This document shows positions 52,426-63,521 of a stretch of DNA of 64,000 bases, in pieces (position 1 is the first letter of the stretch; each line of letters opens with the position of its first letter). The notes beneath the pieces were generated by a model. The model did not search any database and was not told where the DNA came from. It was given only the letters and a program-made list of their open reading frames with translations. Source of the stretch: Bactericera cockerelli (lineage: Eukaryota; Arthropoda; Insecta; Hemiptera; Triozidae); assembly GCA_024516035.1 (NCBI GenBank), contig CM044967.1, positions 20,033,132-20,097,131 of the forward strand, written 5' to 3'. A program made the position numbers and the translations under genes.

Positions 52426-53618
52426 GAACCTTTATGACTGCCACCAAATGATATATTCTGATAATGATAATAAGAAAAAATACTTGATTGACCCGATGGT
52501 GACTTGTTAGAGGAGTCTAACGAAAAATGGCGACTTGTTTGAATATGAAAACCTACGCTCAATAGAAGAATCAGCATTGCTTTACTTTTTGTCTGTTTAA
52601 AAAAATGAAAAATAGGTCTAGAGTGATAACTGATAAGGCAATAATAACTATTATGATGAGGCAATAGTATAGCAACTGTTGCCTACCCGTAAAACCACTT
52701 TGAATATCCCTAGCAGTAAAGTTTTAAAAAGACCTTTCTGCTTAGTCTGTATGATGAGAGAAATTAGAGATAAAATGAGACAAAACCTATTTTCTTCTTC
52801 TTTTTCTACGTCTTTTCCCACTCAAGTAGGGTCGAAATTTCTTGACAGCCTTTTCCATGTCTCTCGATTTTGTGCCAGAATGAAGTTTAAAATTTTCTCT
52901 CTTAATGAGACAAAACCTATAAAATGAAAAAAATCAATCAGGAAAGTCAATAGTTTCCGGTTGGGCAACCCAGCAAGAGAAATTTTGATGTTTTTTTGCG
53001 TTACTTCTGAGCTGTCTAAAAATCTGTAAAATAAATTATTTACCCAATTTTCCTTCTGAGAACAGCTAGCACGTAAAAGTCTCTCTCGGAGTAAAAAATC
53101 TGCAATTAATTTGCTTGGCTTGATACGAAATTTTATTTGTCAAATTTAATTTTTCATATTTATCATGTGGTATGTTTTCATTTCTTATCTTAGAAACAGT
53201 TCATAATTTAGATCAAGCAAAACATCAGTTTTGCCCGCATTTTCAAGAATAAACGTCAGTTTTGTTTCGTGTTCACGAAAACAAACGCTGATGTTAGAGT
53301 GGCGTTGCCAAATATCTAGAAAATGGGCGTAATGGGTACTTACTTACCAATGAACCAGTGTGTATGCATTATCCAGAGAGGGAACGCATCCAGTATTATT
53401 GGAACTTTTCCTCCTAATCCCTCTCTGAAATATATCTACCAAGTTTAATTTGTTTGTTCTCGTTCGAAAGGCTATGTTGTATAGTACAATTTGATGATAA
53501 ATAACAATTAAATTATTTCAATTTTCTTGATGAGGTGCTGAACACTGATTCAGTGCCTCTTCTTTAGTACCAAAGCCAATAATTCAAACTATTCGTTGAT
53601 CGCTACTCGTCAAACAGA
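52426..53618. other. Unassigned flanking DNA
   Basis: Contains a CTTCTTC-type element end (52795-52845) and the pair AGAGAGGGAACG / AATCCCTCTCTG (53377, 53416). No gene recognised. Confidence 0.35.
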
Positions 53619-56051
53619 GTGCACGAATAGCTCAGTGGTTAAGCACTCGCTTGCCATGCGGAAGGTCCCGGGTTCCAACCCCCGCGCCGACAAAATTTTG
53701 TATTCAAAATTTGGTTACAGTTTTTTGTCAGGGATACTTTTTGGTGTGCTCGTGTTGACCCAGCACCTAAATGGGAAGTATTGTGTTACTTCTCTCCCAT
53801 TAGAGGGGAAGCACACTGCGGGATGGACAGGCTACAAAACAGACCACAAGGGTCTACAGCAGTGGCGGCTCGTCGGGTGAAGACACTGAAGACATTTTCA
53901 CCTAATTTTGAACAGTGAAAACACTACTCATAATCCCTTGAACATGGCACAATTGATCCAACTCAAAGAAAAAAAAAAAAAAAAAAAAGAGTAAGCTTTG
54001 TGTAAAATAGATCAATGCTGCTTAACATTTCATGTTACTTTCCAAGGAGAACACCAAATGTGAAGACAATTCGCAATTGTCTTCAGTTGTCCTTGAATCA
54101 ACCAATCAGAGTTGAGTATTTCCAAGTAGGTATCTTGAAATATTAGGCAACAACTATATCTATGTAGTCTGCTAGTGAAGACCGTCTTCAGTTGTATTCA
54201 TTTTACAATATCTACACGACTTCATACGAAATGTCACGAAGCCACATACCATGTGCGATGTCATGTGTTTTTGATATTACATTGTTGCCAGTAGCATTAT
54301 GCCAGACCTAAGGAACCAGTCAATGATTTAGCCTCCCATATCTAGCACAATCTTGTAATATTAAAAAAAAAAAAAAAAAAAATTAACGTAGGCGTTAGGA
54401 AAGCGGGATTTTGTTTCAGGAATTTTGGATATTATTTCTCATTTTTTGGGTTCTAGTTTTGTACATAGTTACTAAACGATAGCCGATACCAATAAATTTT
54501 AACTACTTATGTATCTTGTCAACTAAAGTCTTAAAAAGGACATCTCGATTGAAGTCAAATCTCGGAAATAATTATTTAATGTAGTTACCGAAATTGAGCC
54601 TAATAATATAATCTCGTATCTAGTTGTACCAAGAAGTTTTTAAATAGGGACAATGGTGGTCCTGTTTAAGATCCTGGCTATGGAACCACTTTAAAAAAAA
54701 TCATGAAATTAGACGTGTTGAAATGAAATTCTCAAGAGAAAATTCTGTTCAGGCGGTGTAGTATTTAAAATAAATAAATACGTCTTACATGATTTGAGGC
54801 ATTTCTTTAAATTTAAAATATAGCTCTTGAAGTTTGTAGAAATTTAGCTATGAAATTAACTTGGCAACATTGTATCTCTTATCTTTAGAATGTAAACAAA
54901 GCGCACTTTTTAAATTTTATTATATTATTTTCAACGGTAATCAAGTGACTTTTAATTGGTGTAACTAGTTAATAAAGTTATTTCCCAGTATTTGATACAG
55001 GATAGAAACATTATTCCTACCTGATCTGACCTGTGCTTTTCATAATAAGTAATAAGTTGAATATGAAGTAGCTATGTACTTCTTTCAGTGTCAGAAATAA
55101 CATTATAATTATGCAGGTTGCAGGTAGCTAAGCACACAGCTTCCAGTGAAGTACTTAAAATTATAAGGCAATATCTGTGTTTTTCATAATTAATAGTCAT
55201 TTAAACATCAATGGTAACCCAAATTTAAGCTGATTTTATATATTTTGTAGTAAGTATGTTTTCTTAGATTTATTTTGTAATCTGGTGGTGGATTTTCTTC
55301 CAGTTTTGGATTGTAATTTTTAGTCTTCAACTAACTTTCTTTCCTTCCCAGTTCTAGCCCCTCTTTAAAATGTTGTACCTATACCTATCTACTGAGGTAT
55401 AATCCTAATATTTTTATTTTAATTCTTTTTTACCAACTTTTAGTATATATTTTTTATTAAGATGAATAAATATTTTTTATTAAGATGAATAATTAATAAC
55501 AATATTTCAAAGAAACAATGAGATTCCCACAAAATCATGGGGTTCAAACATTAAAGTAACCCCATTCAGATTAAGAAGTAATGAGGATAAGAAAGATATT
55601 ATGATTACTGGATGTCCAATTTCTCCAATTACTAGAACCACCACTAAAAAAGTAAAGCAAATGCCTGCCCCACAGCCATACAGTTCAAGCCTGAATGGCT
55701 GTGTACCAGCTCAAGTGTTGACAAATTGTTCTGCTGGCCTTGTTTATTTAATAACTACCAAGTGTTCTCCAAAAAAAGTACCTATAAAAACTTATATGAT
55801 GCAAAACTGGTGTGAGAGAAAATCATGCTCTGCAGGGAAACAGCCATCACATACAATGGGCTGTGTTTATGAGACCATAAGAACTAAGATCTGATAAATT
55901 AATAATTTTATTTTTTCAATACTTCTGGGTATAATTTGTCTTCACCTAGTCTTGAAGTCAGGAGCCGCCACTGGTCTACAGTGGCTCCAGGTGGCTCCTG
56001 TTTCATGGCTACGAAATAAAAAAGGCTGTGAAACACTCATCTTAAAAAAAA
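53619..56051 (+). repeat. SINE-D, full length, split by a hAT element
   Basis: The head 53619-53695 reads GAATAGCTCAGTGGTTAAGC, CTCGCTTGCCATGCGGAAG and CCCGGGTTCCAACCCCC, close to tRNA-Gly(GCC) around the anticodon arm. The body (TGTGCTCGTGTTGACCCAGC, GGCTACGAAATAAAAAA) ends in an A-run near 56049. The part 53860-55973 is foreign. Confidence 0.85.
53860..55973. mobile_element. Non-autonomous hAT transposon, 2114 bp
   Basis: Ends are inverted repeats CAGTGGCGGCTC and GAGCCGCCACTG, continued as GGTGAAGACA against TGTCTTCACC. They are flanked by an exact 8-bp duplication GTCTACAG (53852-53859 and 55974-55981), the hAT hallmark. Removing the element restores a SINE-D, and the empty site exists in the SINE-D at 27880. 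The interior is AT-rich with two A-runs (53970, 54364) and one 98-codon open frame (55601-55894) that does not resemble hAT transposase and is not recognised. Confidence 0.93.
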
Positions 56052-56674
56052 ATCGGACAGTACTATAAAAGTGACTTGAAAGTTAACATTGATCCAAACA
56101 TTTCAAACACCAACACTCAAACAAAATAAAATATACATAGAGAGTGAAGTAAAATCATATAAAAATGTCGTCTCTGAGGAGTTTTGAAATGAGACTTTCT
56201 GCTTATGAAGCCCGAATGTTAAACAAAAAGCCATCAAAGGAAGATTACTCAAGATTTAAATTGAATTACAGCTTTATACTTTGAACAAAAACGAATTCAG
56301 TTCCTCCTAAAGCTAAGTCAAACTTATTCGAAAGGTACTTATTAAAAAATTTAGACAAACAATGTAAATTTGAAAACGTACAAAGTAATTTCGAGAGAGA
56401 AAATGAACAGTCTGAACCGTTTGAGGTTTTCAAACACAGAGTAATTCAGTTTTCACAATTTTGCAACCGAGTCTTCACTACGCTTATTTCTCTTTTAAAT
56501 TTCAATTTTGTTTAAGAGATCTCATTGGCTGTTGAAACTTTAGCAGAACAAAAGTTCGCGGAGTACATTTTGAGTTTAAGTGAAAATTGAACGGATAAAT
56601 TTCAACCCAGAGTAGGTGTATTGTGTGGGATTTCAAGGCTGTATGAATTTTGTGTTATATTTCATCACGAATTA
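56052..56674. other. Unassigned flanking DNA
   Basis: No gene or repeat recognised. Minor readings such as MSSLRSFEMRLSAYEARML near 56165 close quickly. Confidence 0.35.
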
Positions 56675-57129
56675 GGGTCAAGGGGGGTAATTACGAACGA
56701 TTTTGAGCTACATTTTATAAACATATCTGTAACCCTGAGTTGCTTTTGTAAAATCCATGTCTTGTGATTTTTTTGGTATATAGACTTATTTAGCATTCTA
56801 ATGGTGCATTATAAATAGTTTTGTGCATACTGTAGTATCTGTTTAGTGGTGTTCTTATTTACCCCCGCCTGTTCGCATTTACCCCCGCCTGGCGGGGGTA
56901 AATGCGAACACATTATACAATATTAAAAACGAACTTTTTAATGGCAATATGTGCTTTTTATGTACAAATAATACACCAAAATTGTACTTTGTGTCTTTAG
57001 CCACCTGTATGACAATATGCAAAGTTTATGGACACACAGGATAGTGGTTTGAATCCTAACCACGAAGGTAGTCAGCTCTTATCAAATAGGGTATCTCTAT
57101 CTTGCAAATAATAGTAATAATAATAATTT

Positions 57130-57468
57130 CGTGTCCGTGAGATAGGTATAGATACCTAAATCACGGTGGTGAGAGGATTATATGGACGCCCAGATCCAAT
57201 GTCTAGGCTCCTTTCATGTCCATTGATTCTATTTGGTTTTAACATCCTGACTTGAGGTAGACAGGACGGGGGTTTCACCCTCCATTTGCTGGGAATCGTA
57301 CCAGCTACCCACATTAACCTCACCCAGCCTGGGTGGGCCAGAATCGCCAGCCTCACATGTTCGGAGGGGACAGAATTTTCTGTGCGAAAAGTCTGCTCCA
57401 ACCGGGAATCGAACTAAGGATCTTTGGACTGCGGGCAGTAGTCACAACCGTTACGCCACGGAGGTTGG
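57130..57468 (-). repeat. SINE-F, nested
   Basis: Minus-strand head CCAACCTCCGTGGCGTAACG, GTTCGATTCCCGGTTGGAGC, body to CTATCTCACGGACACG. ATAATAATAA-type flanks on the 3' side. Younger than the pogo relic around it. Confidence 0.82.
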
Positions 57469-57723
57469 TAATAAAAGCATAATAATAGTAATAGTTAATT
57501 ATGAGAGCTTTTGAAAGGTGTTTTATATATTTTTAAAAAAATTTTTTTACAGATTTTGGTCTTATCAATAGTTTCTAGGTCATTGTCAATCTCAGATTAG
57601 TCTTCTTCTACCTTCATTTCTTTCTTCTTTTTTGAAACTGTTCTCCCTATAGGTATTTCTTTTCGTTTTCTACACTTTCATTTTTCTTCCTTTCTTTTGC
57701 TATGTTCAAGTACACAAATACCT

Positions 57724-57961
57724 TCATTGGGTCCAATACATTAGGGTACTAATATCTTGGTACTTCTTACAACCTCCCAGTATTTCAGGATTTTGAGCCT
57801 TACGTTTGGAAAATTCTACTTTGGTTTGCGGAATCTCAAAAACATGCCGTTGCTCTTCTGACAGCCAGGTTGCCATTAAAAACATCTAATACGATAGCAG
57901 ATATCATTTGTGCTTCTTTATACAAAGGAGGTGGTTTCTTCATCTTGTAGTTCCGGGGCAT
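57724..57961 (-). pseudogene. psq helix-turn-helix remnant of a pogo-type transposase
   Basis: From an ATG at 57961 it reads MPRNYKMKKPPPLYKEAQ, then ISAIVLDVFNGNLAVRRATA and CF, stop at 57836. A one-base shift at the T-run continues as EIPQTKVEFSKRKAQ to a stop at 57724. MPRNYK start, AxxxV/IxxG and AA..FxIPQT spacing fit the psq N-terminal DNA-binding domain of pogo/Tigger-type transposases. The DDE domain is absent. Confidence 0.6.
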
Positions 57962-58547
57962 TCTGAGTGTTTTGATAAATACAAAAAAGTTATAGGGTAA
58001 AACAAACACCCAAAATATGCGTTCGTAATTACCCCATAGCAAAAAAATGCGGGGGTAATTAAGAACACCCAAAAACTATAACTTAAAAAATGGTTAAAAC
58101 AATTATTTTGTAAAATAATAACCAAAAACATGCTTATCAATAATTAAAAGTAAAATAATGATAAAAATTCAAGTAACACTTACCTAAAATATTGTTTTAA
58201 AAAAATCAAAAACTTCAAAAATCAATTTTTTTGATAGATCTATTTTCACTAGCTTACTAACTACAACTGAAAATAAATACTATCGAAAATTCGTGTTCAA
58301 CCTGTAAAAACAATTCAAAATAATAGTATTCAACCACCAGATTCGAAATATCTTATCCTGTTTAGGTACAATGACCACTGTTCGTAATTACCCCCTGTTC
58401 GTAAATACCCCCCTTGACCCTAGACTATAGGAGGAGGCTTTTTGTACCAGGTAATCTTACTTAGTCTACCATAAGACTTCATAAGAGTGACGTTACAATT
58501 GAATGGCTGAGTAGAAGAACATGCTATGTCGAAAATCGATGTACTGC

Positions 58548-58720
58548 CTCATTTATATTATGTACTGCCCGATTAGGACTATTATAGTCCCATTATTCCA
58601 GCAGTTTATTAATATGTGGTAAAAATCCCAAATGGGAGGATAACTTGTCATGTTCCAGCTGGGTTTCGACCTTTGGAATCATTAGATTCATATAGAGTGC
58701 CGCCTTTACCACTGAGTGCC
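58548..58720 (-). repeat. SINE-B, head truncated
   Basis: GTACTGCCCGATTAGGACTA, CCCATTATTCCAGCAGT, AAATCCCAAATGGGAGGATA, GCCGCCTTTACCACTGAG. Confidence 0.8.
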
Positions 58721-58987
58721 TTTACAAAAGTTACATTACATTCTTGAATGGCTTGAGTTGACTTTCATACAGATCAAACATACCAAAATTAAATATTATA
58801 CAACAGGTTTCTTAAATTAACCGATGAACAATTGAATACTCATACTTGAATAACTAACCGCACTTATTTGTTTTACTCAAACAATTCTGAAGTGGTATCA
58901 ACATTAAACTGTTGATATAATGGGACTATACCTGTTCCGAATAGAACACTCCCGGCCCACCCTCACTGCAGCTCTCAACCCACTTGC

Positions 58988-59036
<49 letters not shown>

Positions 59037-59099
59037 GGGAGAGAGAGAGAGAGAGAGGGAGAGAGAGAGAGAGAGAGGGAGAGAGAGAGAGAGGAGAGG

Positions 59100-59164
<65 letters not shown>
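58988..59164 (+). repeat. (GA)n microsatellite
   Basis: About 175 bp of AG repeats broken by GGGAG and AAAG. Three long charged or Ser/Leu-rich open frames across it are artefacts. Confidence 0.95.
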
Positions 59165-59481
59165 CAGATCATAAAAGGGGTGACAGGGAACATACGAGTA
59201 ATGAATGAGTATATTGAAAAGTTTATTACAAGCTTTCCCTTACATAATAAGGGCGTTCGACGTGTTTAATATGGATGGGGTTAACGATAATAGCGGGAGA
59301 GTCGAGAGTTTTTACATTGTAACCTTTGCAGGGAAGTGTTTATGTTGTTAAAATTGGAGAGTGGCGGTGGGAAGTTCACAGGATTTTGATTTATGATGGC
59401 TGTGGTGATGTATGGCGCAATTACCGTCTTGTTTGTTCCCGGCGGTGTGCCCGCAAGTGGCCAAGTCTTTGCCCATTTGTC
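59165..59481. other. Unassigned flanking DNA
   Basis: No repeat recognised. The 86-codon open frame at 59326-59586 overlaps the direct repeat below and has no recognised family. Confidence 0.35.
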
Positions 59482-59797
59482 CTGGCTCTCAGTGGTAAAA
59501 CAATATTTAACAGCCCTATTTATATGCGGTTTGGCGTAAAGGACTCATATAACTGCTCGAGTAAAGGAACCTTTAGTCAATTTTAGCGACACCAAGGTTT
59601 ACATTTGGAAAATTAATAATAACATGTGTTAATGAGCTTGACTTACTTTATTGATTTTGAATTAGAAAAATAAAAAAGAAGAAAAATCAAGAACTTAATC
59701 ATAGGCTTTCAGTGGAAAACAATATTTAACAGCCCTATTTATATGCGGTTTGGGCGTAAAGGACTTATATAACTGCTCGAGTAAAGGACTTTTTAGT
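59482..59797 (+). repeat. 95-bp direct duplication with 125-bp spacer
   Basis: AACAATATTTAACAGCCCTA, TTTATATGCGGTTTGG and TATAACTGCTCGAGTAAAGG occur at 59482-59577 and 59702-59797. The spacer (59610-59700) resembles 63650-63770, so a dispersed element is involved. Confidence 0.8.
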
Positions 59798-59814
59798 GTT
59801 ATTTTTTTATATAA

Positions 59815-59940
59815 ACAATTATATCTAGCTTTATTTACATTTTTTTATATACAATGTAACATAATATATAAACAAAGCCCTGATCAAGGGTGGTGATAAT
59901 GTCCTTCGGCATCTCTTCCACACCACCCTTGATTACAGGA
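59815..59940 (-). repeat. SINE-G-like
   Basis: AT-rich start, then GATCAAGGGTGGTGATAATG and CTTCCACACCACCCTTGATT, a variant of the SINE-G head. Confidence 0.55.
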
Positions 59941-60034
59941 AACAAAAATAGTTGGAAAAATACAAAAGAAAATGATAAAATACATCAAATAGTATAAACT
60001 AATTTATTATAAATTCTATTCTACTCTATTTATA

Positions 60035-60173
60035 AACCGACCTCAGTAGCTTGATCGATAAGGCGGCGGACTTGTAATCTGGAGTCGGTGGTTCAAGTCC
60101 CGGTTTCAGTAAAGCGAGTTTGAGTAGATGTGATATCACCTAGTAACTAGTTGATTGACACAAATATGATAAC
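60035..60173 (+). repeat. SINE-A, full length
   Basis: ACCGACCTCAGTAGCTTGAT, GGTGGTTCAAGTCCCGG, and the tail ACACAAATATGATAACT, with a short body deletion. Confidence 0.87.
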
Positions 60174-60404
60174 TATTATATTTATGACCAAAATAAATGT
60201 CTCAAGCAATTAGCCAAAAATATCTAAGGAAATCATGCTTGAGACATTGCTCATATGAGGTTTTCTGTTTATAAATACGCTGTAAGTTTCTTCAAGTTTA
60301 AAGTTAGCATGTTGATATAACAGATACTCGAACTTACCTTACTAAATTATATTATTATTTGCTTAACTTGGACTTGACCTTCAGGTAATGAGTCTACCAC
60401 TAGT

Positions 60405-60600
60405 AAAATTGGAAGCGCCGAAATGACGTACGGCAATCTTATTGACCTTATTGTGTAGAGTTAGGGTTATGAAAAAAAATAAGGCCATGCCTTGGCCGTA
60501 ACTCTGGTGCGTCTGTAAAATAACTCGTACATGAAAACTAAGGATGAATCGAACCTTAGAGAAGCGGCATGCTACCTCACCTACCTTTGAGCTGGCCATT
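60405..60600 (-). repeat. T repeat with tRNA-like head
   Basis: AAGCGCCGAAATGACGTACG, AGGCCATGCCTTGGCCGTAA, then on the minus strand a head TGGCCAGCTCAAAGGTAGG ... AAGGTTCGATTCATCCTTAG. This copy suggests that the T repeat is itself a tRNA-derived SINE body. Confidence 0.55.
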
Positions 60601-61134
60601 CAGGGGGACTGCAGCCACATTGCGGGCTCATCCCTTTCACAAATTCGCTGAATGAATGTTTGTTTTTAGTTAATGTTAAATAAAAATAAATAGGATGAAT
60701 CTTGTCATCAACTCATCACCATATTTTGATTATATCTTCTATTTATGGGTCTGATTATTTGAAGAATTATTCCTGGTCGACCTCTTCACAGGCCATGGTA
60801 AGAAAACCTCAAATGACATAATTCAGTCCTGAAGATAAGCTAGACAAGCAATGAACCTCAAAATTCTCAACGACTTAAAACCCAGAAATAAAACATTCGG
60901 GTCAAATAAATAGGGGTATAACATTATTGTCAAAATCAAATTAAATGATAAAAAAAATAATAATAATAAATAAATGAACACAGACACATAATTATAGTGG
61001 ATCAAGACACACTAGATCAAATGCTGAAGGGTAGTAACTATACTTTGGGTTATAATAAACTCGTGTAGCGCCATTACACATATTACAGTGATCAAAATGT
61101 TTTGGTAACAACTAAATCTACCACATTTAAGTAC
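60601..61134. other. Unassigned flanking DNA
   Basis: No gene or repeat recognised. Confidence 0.35.
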
Positions 61135-61405
61135 ATCTGTACAACTCCTCACTTTTCTGGCATGGATAGTCAAAACTATTACCTGCTAATGAGAGCAAAT
61201 AAGCTCGAAACAGCTGTCCAGGTATGTTCTGATATTCATGTACTACATCTAATACAACTTCCATTTTTCTGTTTATACTGATTAAAACAGAGAGTATTGG
61301 CATGAAAATTCATGAACTATTACCTGCTGATGAGAGCAAATAAGCTCGAAACAGCTGTCCACGTATGTTCTGAATGTTCTGATATTCATGAACATCTAAT
61401 ACTCC
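61135..61405 (-). mobile_element. Two M-element arms in tandem
   Basis: Each has CTATTACCTGCT, GAGAGCAAATAAGCTCGAAA, CAGCTGTCCAGGTATGTTCT (or close) and ATATTCATG. The first ends ACTTCCATTTTTCTGTTTAT and the second is cut at ACATCTAATACTCCCG by a SINE-F2 tail. Confidence 0.78.
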
Positions 61406-61460
61406 CGTCGTAATATGACCATGCAGTTGAAAACGACGTTAAACCCAATTAAAAAAAAAA
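61396..61460 (+). repeat. SINE-F2 tail
   Basis: CCGTCGTAATATGACCATGC, AGTTGAAAACGACGTTAAAC, then an A-run (61451-61460). It shows the 3' polarity of F2. Confidence 0.7.
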
Positions 61461-62290
61461 CTCAATCGCAAATCACATGACTTTTCGTACTCCTGAGAGT
61501 TATAAGAAGAATTCCATGCATTTTACTAAGAGTGAAAATTCCCATACCTTATAATCAATCCTCTGAGGTCAGAACAATAATAGATAGACCCAATATATTT
61601 TATCAAGATAAAACTCCTTCTAAACTTTCTGATGTTTCTGAATGTACAACAGATCTCAATCAAAGTTTCAATGTTAAATCTTCAATTTTAGAAAAAAATT
61701 GAAATATAACCAACTTCTAACAATACTTAGAGCTCTAACAAACAATGTTTGGTACCTCTAATACCATGGTAACAATGCTTGATACCTCTAATACCACAAT
61801 TATCTCTGTAGAAAGTAGAAACAAAACAATCTCATTATCACAGCTAAGCTACACTAGACAAGGGACGCTGCGGTTTTCCTCTCCCACACATCAAACATCA
61901 CCGGGCTACCGAATTACTTCAAAAACATACACACAATAACAAATATTGATTTAATTTTGAATACAAAACTCACAAAACTGAACGAGCATGATTTTAATAT
62001 CCGAGCAAACCGCAAGATGTAATTGAATTTATCTCGGATACCTTGAATGCCGTCCAAATTGGGTCCTAATAGGCACATCACCAATTTCCAAATTATAAAG
62101 GTGAGAATAAAGGAGACTTCCGACCCGAAAACTAACTCCTATTACCGTTAGTAATCATTCAGTATGTAAAAGTGAGAAGTTCTGCCGGTAAGCTCAGTGA
62201 CCTCTGGTGTTCAATTCATGTGAGTCGAAAACTAAAATTCAAAAAACACTTAAAACTTGTATTTACCATCTATAAGTAAAAAAAAAAAAA
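61461..62290. other. Unassigned flanking DNA
   Basis: An M-element end at 62166. TGGTACCTCTAATACCA / GATACCTCTAATACCACA (61752, 61780) is a short direct repeat. No gene recognised. Confidence 0.35.
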
Positions 62291-62434
62291 CTTACCATCT
62301 TTGTGTTAATTACTTTCGTGATATCACAACTACCCAAACTCGATTTACGAAATCTACGTTGAAACCGGGACTTGAACCACCGACCTCCAGGTTACAAGTC
62401 CGCCGCCTTATCGATCAAGCGACCGAGGTCGGTA
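62291..62434 (-). repeat. SINE-A, full length
   Basis: CTTTGTGTTAATTACTTTCG to CGCCTTATCGATCAAGCGAC and GAGGTCGG. A-run (62279-62290) precedes it. Confidence 0.87.
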
Positions 62435-62462
62435 AATAATGATAATATGTGGGTATATTTGG

Positions 62463-62531
62463 GTCAGGTGGTAGAAAATGCTTTGAGCATTAACCTCGCC
62501 TGGTGGTTACCTTCCACTAAAGAGTGTTACT
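62463..62531 (+). repeat. SINE-C tail fragment
   Basis: GTCAGGTGGTAGAAAATGC, TTAACCTCGCCTGGTGGTTA, TTCCACTAAAGAGTG. Confidence 0.78.
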
Positions 62532-62695
62532 ATATTATGTTAGATGATGTGCTCAAAAGTTAATATGAATTTTGTATCCGTGTTAAACACAACTATTTGA
62601 TTCGAAGGTATAGATAAAACTAAAGCGAAAAAGCACAAATTTAATGAGAAAGATTTTTTCTCAGCATTAAACTAATACTGATACCTACGTATTAA

Positions 62696-62976
62696 CACGT
62701 TCGTTACCGAACGGCCATATGTGGATGTTTTTGTGTTTTTCTTTGGGACCGAAAACACACATGTGGCTGTTATCAAAATTTTAACGAGGGACTGGACATC
62801 CATTTATGGCCTTTTTGGGTAGGTTGTTAGTATTAGAACAGATATAGGATCGATTCTTGTACAAATACGATGCCAAAAATGCAACAAAAAAAAAATTTTG
62901 GTACCCAGGATGCAACAGCGACTACCGCCTGGTCCCTACGTAAAACTTGAAAAAAATTGGCTTGGTAACGAACGTG
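62696..62976. mobile_element. piggyBac-type MITE, 281 bp
   Basis: TTAA at 62692-62695 and 62977-62980 flanks perfect 13-bp inverted ends CACGTTCGTTACC / GGTAACGAACGTG. TTAA target duplication is the piggyBac hallmark. No coding capacity. Confidence 0.87.
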
Positions 62977-62980
62977 TTAA

Positions 62981-63313
62981 TTTAGATTTATACTGCCCGA
63001 AAGAAACTTTTGTGGCAGAATTCAGAAATAAATGAGGAAAACTGAGAGTTCCAATCTTACGAATCCTAGCACCGCCTGATTGCCAATTCACAGGTCTATA
63101 CTTCTCAGGAGTCTATTACTGTGGATGTGGAAGTAAATTTATACTATATTGTGGAATTAAATTTGTATTTAAATTTATATTACTGTGGAATTAAATTTTT
63201 ATATAAATTTATATTACTGAGGAATTATATTTATATGTATAGTCTCAATCTGCCTAGTCAAAGAAACTAGATACCTATAAGTAACATTTTAGGGTTTGAA
63301 TACCTATATAGGA
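62981..63313. other. Unassigned, with imperfect tandem repeat
   Basis: 63130-63235 holds three units of about 48 bp built on GTGGAATTAAATTT and AAATTTATATTACT. Confidence 0.55.
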
Positions 63314-63521
63314 ATAATAATAATATCGCCTTATTTATACTGCCCGATTAAGACTACTAAAGTCCCATTATTCCAGCAGTAAGCCCAAGACATAAATTAT
63401 TATGCGGTAAAAATCCCAAATGGGAGGATAACTTCTCATGTCCCGGTTGGGTTTCGAACCCAAGACCTCTGGAATCTCTGGATTCACAGAGTGCCACCTT
63501 TATCACTGAGCTACCGGGACA
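63314..63521 (-). repeat. SINE-B, full length
   Basis: AATAATATCGCCTTATTTAT, CATTATTCCAGCAGTAAGCC, GTTGGGTTTCGAACCCAAGA, ATCACTGAGCTACCGGGACA. Confidence 0.88.

Larger units (their letters stand above)
56675..58420 (-). mobile_element. Pogo-type transposon relic with GGGTCAAGGGGGG ends
   Basis: Inverted ends GGGTCAAGGGGGGTAATTAC and the complement at 58391-58420 are flanked by TA (56673-56674 and 58421-58422). End-like words recur inside: ATTTACCCCCGCC doubled and inverted at 56867-56903, and GTTCGTAATTACCCC / GGGGTAATTAAGAAC near 58021-58065. A minus-strand psq helix-turn-helix remnant (57724-57961) and a nested SINE-F (57130-57468) lie inside. Size, TA target and psq domain point to the pogo branch of Tc1/mariner; the catalytic domain was not found. 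Confidence 0.75.

Noticed and set aside
53619..53695. Functional tRNA-Gly gene
   Set aside because: The head resembles tRNA-Gly, but the acceptor stem does not pair and it runs into a SINE body with poly-A.
58920..59208. Overlapping open frames of Arg/Glu or Ser/Leu repeats on both strands
   Set aside because: All arise from the (GA)n microsatellite at 58988-59164.
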